Below are positions 24,286-31,600 of a stretch of DNA of 32,401 bases, in pieces. Below the pieces are notes generated by a model. It ran no database searches and was not told the origin of the DNA. It saw only the letters and a list, made by a program, of their open reading frames with translations. The translations under genes were made by a program, and so were the position numbers. Every line of letters starts with the position of its first letter. Positions within the stretch are counted from its first letter, which is position 1. Source of the stretch: Planctomycetaceae bacterium (lineage in GTDB: Bacteria; Planctomycetota; Planctomycetia; Planctomycetales; Planctomycetaceae); the NCBI GenBank assembly GCA_015485495.1, contig WFTL01000046.1, forward strand, positions 1 to 32,401, in the 5' to 3' direction.

Positions 24286-24410
24286 CCGGAATGTTTCGCA
24301 GGACAGCAGTTCGAAGACAGGAACGTCGGACGGCAGGCGCACTGAGGAAACACGGAGGCGGGATGACACGCTCCGCCCGCTTCGCCGACGGCCGTGTCCG
24401 GCTCATTCAG

Positions 24411-24438
24411 AGTCTAGTTGGACGGGCAGTGAATGCAA
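24411..24438 (-). promoter_or_regulatory. Candidate promoter of the propeller operon
   Basis: The minus strand reads TTGCAT (24438-24433), a 16-nt spacer and TAGACT (24416-24411), 4/6 in each box. Transcription would begin near 24404, leaving a leader of about 180 nt before the ATG at 24223. This argues against any start of that gene upstream of 24404. Confidence 0.35.
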
Positions 24439-24439
24439 G

Positions 24440-24459
24440 TTCCGGTCCGCGAACCGGAA
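24440..24459 (-). terminator. Hairpin after the large two-helix protein gene
   Basis: TTCCGGT (24440-24446) and ACCGGAA (24453-24459) form a 7-bp stem with a 6-nt loop just past the stop at 24469. It abuts the next promoter candidate, so it may separate the two transcription units. The T-run is lacking. Confidence 0.35.
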
Positions 24460-24468
24460 TGGTGCCCG

Positions 24469-26280
24469 TCAGGGGGGCCCGGCAGTCGGCGACGCATCCG
24501 TTTCGCTGCGCTGTTCATGCAGCGCGATGTCGGTGATGCGGTATTCGCTGCCGCAGCGGACCAGTCGGATGGTTCCTTCAAGAAACAGTCGGCGCTGATG
24601 ACGGTGGCCCCAGTGCAGGATGTCTCCGTTCACGTTCCAGCCACACAGGAACTGCACCGTGTCCGGCCCCTTCCATGAGAGCGGACGGCACACCGTGACG
24701 TGAAGTCTCGTGACTTCGATCATCGGTCCCTGATCATCCGGCTGTGTCACGGCTGTCTGGAAGACGGAGTCCGCCAGAGAATCGGTCAGAACGCTTCGCA
24801 GCCGATCCACGGATTCATCCGGGTCGGATATGGTCGCCGCCCGATAAACTTCCGCCAGCATCCGTTCGATGGTTCGTGCCGCATCCGGACGCGGCTGAAC
24901 GGCCGGCGGAACAAGGCGGGCACAAAGGGCCGCTGCGCCGGCCACGACAAGAGGCGCCAGATACCATCCCCATGCGATCTGTCGTCCTGAAATCCGCACC
25001 GCTGCCAGACACACGACACTCAGCCCCATCCCAGCCGCCCCGACTGCAAAAGGGGGAATGGCCCGTGGAGCATCGGTGATCCAGAGATCGGAGTGCCGGA
25101 TGGACACCGTCCGGCGATCTGTCTTCGAACGGTCGGACTGTACAACGGCCGGCGGCGGATGCCAGATGTACCGGTAATCCGTTCCGGACGGCCCCGTCTG
25201 AACCGGATCCAGCACAGTGGACGTCGACACGCTGCCGGCCAGAGTGTGCACATTCAGTCCTTCCACAACAGGCGGCAGACGGTTCCAGACAACCTCCACG
25301 GTTTCGGGACGGGAATCGACCGCAAACACCATGCGGACACCTGCCCGCCGGCCGATGATCGGTTCTCGTCCGGTCTCAGCGGAAATCAGTTCATTGTTCG
25401 CCGTGAGCAGGTGAACGGACACCTGATCCGGAACGACGGATATCCCATCGATCGTCACCCGGAAGGACCGTTTCGCCAGCCGCCGCAGGCGATTGAGTGG
25501 CTGTGCCGGACCAGATACCGGATCCGTTTCCGTCAGAAGGACTGCGGGGATGGTGAATTCGTGGTGAAGCTGTCGAGGCAGCAGAATGAGACGTGCGCTG
25601 ACAGGCACCTGTGTGAGACGGCGTTCGTCCCCGACGGCCGACTTCGGCAGCAGAATCGTGTGTGGATAGTGATGGCCGATCTGACAGTCGATCCGTCGTC
25701 GTGAGGCTTCATCACGCACATGAAGTCTCAGTTCTGCCGGCTGCCAGTCCGGGATGTCCACCCCGGGCTGCGGATGCCGAAGAAAATGATGCTGAATGCT
25801 GAACGAGGCCTCGTCACCCGGCCACGGATATTCCATCGCCCACGCCAGCCGCAGTCCTCCTTCGGCACGGAGATCCACGGAGCCTCCGGAAGGCTTCCAG
25901 TCCGGTGTGCGGACAACGTGTCCCCGGCGAATCCGGCCCGATGCGTCGTAGATTTCCACCAGCTCAGGCAGCTCATCCGTGAAAGCCTCCAAAGCCCGTT
26001 CGGCATCCTGAGCCGCGATCTGTTTCGGCTCAAAACCGGGAGCCGATTTCGATTCCGGCCTGCCGGCAGATGCGCCGATGGAACGCCGATGTGCCCGCTG
26101 CTGATGCCACGCCACGACATCGTCCAGATACACGACCAGCCGCAGCCGCATCGCATCGTCGATGCGCATCCAGGCATCCACATGCGACGTGACATGAGCC
26201 AGACCGACCGGCGCATGACACAGCACGGCCAGAATCCAGGCCGACCTCACAGCCGACACGCGCCTGCACTGTTCCCACAT
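24469..26280 (-). CDS. Large exported membrane-anchored protein of unknown function
   Basis: The chosen ATG (26280) gives a 603-residue protein; a strong terminator at 26357-26380 rules out longer starts. A signal peptide is clear (RSAWILAVLCHAPVGLA), and cleavage at GLA would leave HVTSHVDAWMRIDD as the N-terminus, beginning with His. The next 380 residues are a soluble beta-rich region with DELPELVEIYDASGRIRRGH, WPGDEASFSIQHHFLRHPQP and PVSARLILLPRQLHHEF. Two membrane helices follow (AIPPFAVGAAGMGLSVVCLA and WGWYLAPLVVAGAAALCA, about 440-490). The C-terminal 110 residues (RTIERMLAEVYRAATISDPD, LHVTVCRPLSWKG, FLEGTIRLVRCGSEYRI) would then be a second soluble domain. I do not recognise the family. 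No Shine-Dalgarno is visible. Confidence 0.8.
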   Translation of the reverse strand: MWEQCRRVSAVRSAWILAVLCHAPVGLAHVTSHVDAWMRIDDAMRLRLVVYLDDVVAWHQQRAHRRSIGASAGRPESKSAPGFEPKQIAAQDAERALEAFTDELPELVEIYDASGRIRRGHVVRTPDWKPSGGSVDLRAEGGLRLAWAMEYPWPGDEASFSIQHHFLRHPQPGVDIPDWQPAELRLHVRDEASRRRIDCQIGHHYPHTILLPKSAVGDERRLTQVPVSARLILLPRQLHHEFTIPAVLLTETDPVSGPAQPLNRLRRLAKRSFRVTIDGISVVPDQVSVHLLTANNELISAETGREPIIGRRAGVRMVFAVDSRPETVEVVWNRLPPVVEGLNVHTLAGSVSTSTVLDPVQTGPSGTDYRYIWHPPPAVVQSDRSKTDRRTVSIRHSDLWITDAPRAIPPFAVGAAGMGLSVVCLAAVRISGRQIAWGWYLAPLVVAGAAALCARLVPPAVQPRPDAARTIERMLAEVYRAATISDPDESVDRLRSVLTDSLADSVFQTAVTQPDDQGPMIEVTRLHVTVCRPLSWKGPDTVQFLCGWNVNGDILHWGHRHQRRLFLEGTIRLVRCGSEYRITDIALHEQRSETDASPTAGPP

Positions 26281-26356
26281 GACGTGCCAGACTACTGCGA
26301 ATGCCCGGCCGGGGCATCTCTGAATGTCAGCGGAATCGGTCCCCGCAGAAAACGAG

Positions 26357-26380
26357 AAAGACGGCATCGTGCCGTCTTTT
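26357..26380. terminator. Strong bidirectional rho-independent terminator
   Basis: AAAGACGGCA (26357-26366) and TGCCGTCTTT (26370-26379) form a perfect 10-bp stem with a TCG loop. T residues follow on the plus strand and TTTCTCGTTTTC on the minus strand. It lies about 80 nt beyond the stop of the minus-strand cysteine-rich gene and just above the start of the next minus-strand gene. Confidence 0.75.
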
Positions 26381-26458
26381 CGCAATCCGGTGCGGTATCA
26401 CACCGGCCGTCTGTTTCCGATGGAAACATCACCTCCAGACAGTCGCCGGATTCTCCGA

Positions 26459-26986
26459 TCAGGCCTCAGGAGCAGCCGGAGCGGCTTCCGGTGCCGGAGC
26501 GTCTTCAGCCGGAGGTGCCGGAGCATCTTCAGCCGGAGGTGCCGGAGCATCTTCGGGGGGAGGTGCCGGCGCATCTTCGGGAGCCGCGGCTGCATCACCT
26601 GCCGAACCACAGCCTGCTGACCCGCATCCGGAACTCACTGTTGTTCCACAGGGAGAACCGCAGGATGTCGTCACACAGGGACTGTTACAGGAAACCGGAG
26701 GGCAGGCCGTCTGGCAGACGGGAACACACGACTGGACACGGACCGGCTCCGGCGCACACGAAGAAACACACGGCGAGCAGGTGGGAACCGGTTCGCAGCA
26801 CGTCACAGGGGCGCACGTCGATGTGCAGGAGCTGACAACGTACCCGCCACAGGACGATCCGCAGCCGTGATGGCTGGTGAGCACCGCTCCCTGACCGTAA
26901 CCGCTGTAGAACACGTACCGTCCGGCTTCGGCAGAGGATGCTGTCGCCAGAACAGCGCAGATCCCCAGTACACTCAAATGCCTCAT
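26459..26986 (-). CDS. Small exported cysteine-rich protein with acidic Pro-rich repeats
   Basis: The ATG at 26986 is chosen because GGAG lies 10 nt upstream and it begins a signal peptide (MRHLSVLGICAVLATASSAE); an ATG at 26995 sits too close to GGAG. The 175-residue product, cleaved near AEA, has 18 cysteines within about 105 residues, spaced as SC, CC and CxxC (for example GCGSSCGGYVVSSC, VTCCEPVPTCSPC and CVPVCQTACPPVSC). The tail repeats APAPPAED-like octads. The cysteines could form dense disulfides or bind metal. It is unlike the other genes here in composition. It has its own promoter region to the right and a strong terminator to the left, so it is probably monocistronic. No known family is recognised. 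Confidence 0.8.
   Translation of the reverse strand: MRHLSVLGICAVLATASSAEAGRYVFYSGYGQGAVLTSHHGCGSSCGGYVVSSCTSTCAPVTCCEPVPTCSPCVSSCAPEPVRVQSCVPVCQTACPPVSCNSPCVTTSCGSPCGTTVSSGCGSAGCGSAGDAAAAPEDAPAPPPEDAPAPPAEDAPAPPAEDAPAPEAAPAAPEA
26490..26585. repeat. 24-bp tandem repeat, four copies, inside the cysteine-rich gene
   Basis: Four consecutive 24-bp units begin at 26490, 26514, 26538 and 26562, each starting GGTGCCGG. The second matches the first except at one base; the third and fourth differ more. They encode the octad APAPPAED and variants. Whole units keep the reading frame, so copy number could vary by slippage. Confidence 0.9.
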
Positions 26987-27096
26987 TGTCACCATTCTCC
27001 TTCGTTGAAATCCGAAAGTGCCATCCTGAAGGCCGCCCGAAAACGCATGTTGCATGGAAAAACAGCGAATCCTGGTCGATCTCACAATATGTGCAC

Positions 27097-27124
27097 GTTA
27101 TGGGAACAGAGTTCTGTGCGTCAA
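27097..27124 (-). promoter_or_regulatory. Promoter with palindromic operator for the cysteine-rich gene
   Basis: The minus strand reads TTGACG (27124-27119), a 16-nt spacer and CATAAC (27102-27097). The spacer contains ACAGA-GT-TCTGT (27106-27117), a perfect short inverted repeat exactly where a repressor would block RNA polymerase. The leader would be about 105 nt. The rest of the 360-bp region (26987-27346) is AT-richer near the promoter and shows nothing else recognisable. Confidence 0.45.
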
Positions 27125-27346
27125 CCAAACGACTCACTTTGAGTATCTTCTCACATCACATCAGTCCTTCCATGGTCATGGGCACCCGGAGAAGATCGGT
27201 GGAGCGGACGGACTGCGGACTGCAGCAGGCATGTCGGCGGAGACATCCTCGATTGACGAACGGGCCGGCCTGAGGACATTCTTCCGGGACATTGGCCGCC
27301 GGCTGGCGGTCTGATGTCCGAGTTTTCCGGATGAGGATTCAGGATC

Positions 27347-27745
27347 GTGCTGACCAGACATTCCATTCCCATCAGGGTTCGTTACAGCGAAACGGATGCC
27401 ATGGGGATGCTGCACCACGCCAACTACCTGAATTATTTCGAGGTCGGGCGGACGGAGCTGTTTCGTGCTCAGGGAGGCAACTACCGTCGCATGGAAGAGA
27501 TGGGCATGTTTCTGGTCGTTGCGAAACTGGAAGTCCGTTATCTGAAGCCGGCTCGATACGATGACCTGCTGATTCTCACGACGGAACTTCAGCGATCGAC
27601 CCCGGCGCGTATCGAACACGTCTATGAGCTGAGGCGCGACGACGAATTGCTGTGCACGGCCCGGTCGACTCTGGCCTGCGTCGATCGCGATGGCTGTCTG
27701 CAGCGCATCCCGGATGATCTTCACCGGCAGACGGGCGAACCGTGA
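27347..27745 (+). CDS. YbgC-like acyl-CoA thioesterase (4HBT hotdog fold)
   Basis: The 132-residue product starts at GTG 27347, following GAGGATTCAGGATC. It has the 4-hydroxybenzoyl-CoA thioesterase signature: [20 protein letters not shown] (7-26) with the catalytic-type Asp in ETDAMG, then [18 protein letters not shown] and [20 protein letters not shown]. The family hydrolyses acyl-CoA thioesters in the cytoplasm; YbgC members are often near Tol-Pal genes, which are not seen here. Length fits (about 130-140). It lies 54 bp upstream of a cyclotransferase-like gene on the same strand and is divergent from the cysteine-rich gene. The substrate cannot be deduced. Confidence 0.9.
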   Translation: MLTRHSIPIRVRYSETDAMGMLHHANYLNYFEVGRTELFRAQGGNYRRMEEMGMFLVVAKLEVRYLKPARYDDLLILTTELQRSTPARIEHVYELRRDDELLCTARSTLACVDRDGCLQRIPDDLHRQTGEP

Positions 27746-27799
27746 CGGGAGCTGCCGCCGGAAGCTGCAGGATTTCGGCGGAACGGTCTGGGGACAATC

Positions 27800-28195
27800 G
27801 TGGCATCCGGTCGTGATCTGCTGTTCGTTTACGGAACACTGAAGCGTGGCGGGACGCGTCATGGCTTCCTGTCGCAGGCTGAGTTTCTCGGGCCGGCCAG
27901 AACCGGCTTGCGCTGCCGGCTGTACGACTGCGGCGGGTATCCGGGGCTGGTGATCGATCCCACCGGATACGCCGTGTCCGGCGAGCTGTATGTGATCCCC
28001 CCTTCCTGTCTGGAAATGTGCGATGTGGAGGAAGGGACCGAAGAGGGACTGTACCGCCGGCGGCGGATTCCCGTCGTTCGGGAAGGAATGTCCGGCCGGG
28101 CGGTCCGTGCGTGGACCTATTGCTGGCAGCGTTCCGTTGCATCGCTTCGGGAATGCGGGCCGGAATGGCTGCCCGATGGCGTGCCGGACGAGTGA
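27800..28195 (+). CDS. Gamma-glutamylcyclotransferase/AIG2-like protein
   Basis: The 131-residue product begins at GTG 27800 (GGGG 7 nt upstream). The GGCT-like fold is recognised from LLFVYGTLKRGGTRHGFLSQ (7-26), corresponding to the family's YGSLxxG substrate loop, then CRLYDCGGYPGLVIDPTGYA, VSGELYVIPPSCLEMCDVEE and GTEEGLYRRRRIPV. The Glu of CDVEEGTEEG is in the position of the catalytic acid. These proteins release 5-oxoproline from gamma-glutamyl compounds or act on gamma-glutamylamines, but many members are uncharacterised. It follows the thioesterase by 54 bp and may share its transcript. Confidence 0.9.
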   Translation: MASGRDLLFVYGTLKRGGTRHGFLSQAEFLGPARTGLRCRLYDCGGYPGLVIDPTGYAVSGELYVIPPSCLEMCDVEEGTEEGLYRRRRIPVVREGMSGRAVRAWTYCWQRSVASLRECGPEWLPDGVPDE

Positions 28196-28207
28196 CCCGG
28201 CAGTGCC

Positions 28208-28384
28208 ATGATGACCTGGCGGTGCCTGGCGGCGGCCGTTCTGCAGTTCCTGCTGCTGTGTCCGGCTCGACGACCGGGCGGAGTCAGCCGGTTCCGGGAG
28301 GTATCCGGCAGCGGCTGCCGGTGCGGCACGAAGGCTGAAAAAACCGAAAAAAAACGCCGTCATCCGGGGTTGCCATCGTATTGA
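28208..28384 (+). CDS. Doubtful 58-codon ORF with signal-like N-terminus
   Basis: An ATGATG pair at 28208 opens a 58-residue frame. It starts MMTWRCLAAAVLQFLLLCPA, resembling an export or lipoprotein signal, and continues with Arg/Lys-rich sequence (KAEKTEKKRRHPG). No Shine-Dalgarno is visible. A hairpin, CCGGCAGC/GCTGCCGG (28305-28321), and two A-runs lie within it. It may be only chance coding in the gap between the cyclotransferase and secretin genes. Confidence 0.2.
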   Translation: MMTWRCLAAAVLQFLLLCPARRPGGVSRFREVSGSGCRCGTKAEKTEKKRRHPGLPSY

Positions 28385-28633
28385 CCGTTTCGGAAGCGGG
28401 CCATTATCACGTCCGCTGATATCGAATCCGTGCGCTCGTTGCGCTCGGAACAAAGACGGGTCGAAATCGATCCATCCGGTGTCGGCCGTGCAGTCGATGC
28501 TCCTGGTTCGAGACCCTGTCACAGACCCCAGGATTTCAGCGGAGAAATGTCCGGGCCGAACGGTTCCTGCCGTTGTGGTATCGCCGGTCAGCCCGAACAT
28601 TTCTGCTGTGCCTGCCTGAAGGAGGAAACCCAC
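28385..28633 (+). other. Leader region of the secretin gene
   Basis: This stretch and the preceding 190 bp form a 438-bp gap between confident genes. A TTGACC at 28381 with CATTAT after 15 nt (28402) is a poor promoter candidate. From ATG 28547 (GGAG just upstream) the sequence is in frame with the secretin and encodes a cysteine-rich stretch SCRCGIAGQPEHFCCACL, so the gene might start there instead. Confidence 0.35.
28619..28625 (+). promoter_or_regulatory. Shine-Dalgarno of the secretin gene
   Basis: AAGGAGG is a full match to the anti-Shine-Dalgarno, 8 nt before GTG 28634. It is the main reason for choosing that start over the in-frame ATG at 28547. Confidence 0.75.
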
Positions 28634-31600
28634 GTGTACAAGGCCATCGGTTTCATCGCGAGTGTGTCGGTGATGGCCGCGTCGCTGTACGTGATCAGTG
28701 GCGGCGGTTCATCTCGAACGCTGTCGGCTCAGACGGAATCCGCCGATGCGGATCGCGCGGCCGCGCACAGACTCATGCAGGAAGCTCAGCGCGAAGCCCG
28801 CCAGGGGCATCATGATCGGGCTCGTCAGCTTGCGGAGGCTGCTGCGAAGCTGCCGGTCCGGTGGGATCGCCAGGAACTGTCTCCACAGAAGCTGCTGAAA
28901 TCGCTGCGACGCAGTGAAGATGCAGTGGACTGGACGGTTCCGGAAGACATCGACTGGAGTCGTTTCGACGAACCGGAACCACAGTCTGCAGGAGAAGAAC
29001 ACGGGGCAGCCGAAACCGCCGCAGCGTCCGTCGACGGAGACATGGCTCTGAAACGTCGTCGGGCCGAACAGCTCATGCAGGAAGCCGTCGCGGCTCTGGA
29101 ATCCGGCGACACACAGACCGCCCGCATCCGGGCGCTGCAGGCCCGGCAGCTCAAAGTCGCCTGGAGACTCTGGGAAAAGAAACCGGAAGATCTGCTGGCC
29201 GCGATCGACCGGGCAGAAGGCACGATCACCTTTCCGGCCGATCCAGGAGCCGATCGGACCGCTTCGGTCCAGGAACAGGCCCGGCGGCTGCTGCAGCAGG
29301 CACGATCCGCCATCGACGCAGGGGAACTGAATGAGGCCCGGCAACTGGCACAGCAGGCGGCCGAACTGAAAGCGACGTATGGCAGATTCGACGACACGCC
29401 CGCTCTTGTCCTGAGAGACATTGAGCGGTTTTCCGCAGCCATGCAGCAGATGGAATCTCGAGGCGGCATCGCTTTCGATTCCGGAACAGACAGCCGGACA
29501 GACATCGCCCGGCAGACGGATGCATCTTCTCCCCACACAGCCGGTTCTCTCGCCACCGCGGGCGAAGACCCCGGGTTCAGTGCATTCTCCGCCCAGTGGA
29601 CTCAGGAGACGTCTTCTGCGGATTCGACTTCCGGCACAGCCGATGGACAGACCATGCCGGACCTGACCGCATCGACAGCGGAGGCCGACACGCCGGTGCC
29701 GTCAACGGAACAGCGACCGGCCGCAGCAGTTTCTGCGGATCCGTCTGAAGTTCCGGCACCGCTGATGGCACAGGAACCATCTGCTTCGCCGGTCAGCACG
29801 GCTTCGTTCGAAACCGCCGCAGGACCTTCCGGAATGACGGCGGAAGAAGCATGGCAGCTGGGGATGAAGGAACTGCGGTCCGGCAACCTCGCGGCGGCCC
29901 GCGCTGCATTCCTCAAAGCCAGGGAACGCATCGGGGAACTGGATTCGTTCCGCCGACGTCAGCTCATTGAGCAGCTTCAGGAGCTGTCCCAGGTGCGCGA
30001 TGTGCGCGTGCGGTCCGTGGCTGCCACAGAGGACGACATCCGACTGCCGGCCGAGGAGGCGGATCCGCTGGCGGCGGCAGCCGAGAAACACAATGTGCGT
30101 CTGCAGCGGGTTCGGCAGGATGTGATGAATGCCATCGCCCGGGCAGAACAGCTCCGCGAAACCGATGTGGACGAAGGTCTGCAGATTCTGGAACAGACAC
30201 TGGCGGCCATCCAGGAAGCCGGACTGACCGAAGAAGATGCAGCTGCGCTGTCCCGTGTCGTGAAACGGACGCAGACGGATCTGGAAACCTGGCAGAAACA
30301 GCGGGCGCCCATCATTGCGATGAACGAACGCAACCAGGCCGTGGAAGAAGCCATCGCCCGACAGGTGGAAAACGAAATCCGGATCGAACAGGAATTCGCT
30401 CAGCTCGTCGACGAATTCAATCAGCTCATCGATGAACGTCGTTATGCAGAAGCCGTCGTGGTGGCGGAAAAAGCCTGGGAGCTGAATCCCACGCTCCCGC
30501 AGGCAGTCGTCATGCTCGAACGTGCCAAACTGCAGAGACAGATCGCTTTCAACGAAGATATTCAGCGGCGCAAGGCCGATCGGAATCTCGAACAGTGGAA
30601 CGATGTCGAAGACGATCTCATCGCTCCTCGCGATACCGAATTCCATCCGGATGTTCCGGCGTGGGAAGACCTGACGAAACGTCGGCGCGGCTATGCCTAC
30701 GGCGGCGGCCGGAAACTGACCGACAGCGAAGTGCAGATTCGCGAAAGTCTCAGGAAGAAAGTTTCGCTTCATTTTCACGATGTGCCGCTGACGGAAATCA
30801 TCCATCACATCGCGACCGAACACGGCATCAACATCGTGATCGACACGAAGGCTCTGACCACGGCCGGTGTGTCGGGAGATCCAACAGTCAGCATCGATGT
30901 CGACGGCATTCAGCTGCGCAGTGCTCTGAACCTGCTGCTGGAGCAGTCCGGAGAACTCGTGTACACCGTGGAAGATGAAGTGCTCAAAATCACGGACAGT
31001 TCCCAGGAGGAAATGCAGTTCGTGACCCGTCCGTATCCTGTGGCGGACCTCATTGTTCCGCTGTCGAATGCTCCGGAACCGAACGTCTTCGAACAGCTCA
31101 ACCCCAGCCTGGTCTCCGGCAGCGGCCTCTATCAGCTCAGCGATGAACTCGGTGTGCAGATCGGTCCGGGCGGACTGCCCCGTACCGGTGGCAGCGGAGA
31201 CCGCAGTCGATCTCAGGGAGCCGACTTTTCCGCTCTGGTCGATATGATCCAGACCACGGTGGCTCCAGGGAGCTGGGATATCGACGGAGGCGGTGGAACG
31301 ATCGGGCAGAACGAAAACACGCTCAGCCTGGTGATTCGTCAGACACCGGCCGTTCACGACGACATCGTGGAACTTCTGGAACAGCTTCGGAAGCTGCAGG
31401 ACCTGCAGGTCACTGTTGAAGTCCGCTTCATCGCGGTTTCGGATGACTTCTTCGAACGCATCGGAGTGGATTTCGACTTCAATGTTCCGGACAGTCTGGG
31501 AGATCCTCCCGGAGTGCCCGCCTTCGGGTCCACGAACTTCAATCTGCCGGGATTCGGTCAGGCCGGTCAGGCGGGACAGGCCGGTCAGGCGGGTCAGGCC

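Noticed and set aside
26490-26585. CRISPR-like array
   Set aside because: The 24-bp units are directly adjacent, without spacers, and lie in frame inside a gene, coding a Pro/Ala/Glu/Asp repeat.
28381-28407. Promoter TTGACC...CATTAT before the secretin
   Set aside because: The spacing is only 15 nt and the -10 is poor, so I do not list it as a promoter; it is mentioned in the leader entry.
27176-28633. A 485-codon open frame on the minus strand
   Set aside because: It covers the thioesterase and cyclotransferase genes, both of which show strong family signatures on the plus strand. The antisense translation is low-complexity Arg/Pro/Ser sequence.
29702-31357. A 551-codon open frame on the minus strand
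   Set aside because: It is antisense to the secretin gene, which has a perfect Shine-Dalgarno and recognisable repeats and STN domain. The antisense product has no coherent motif.
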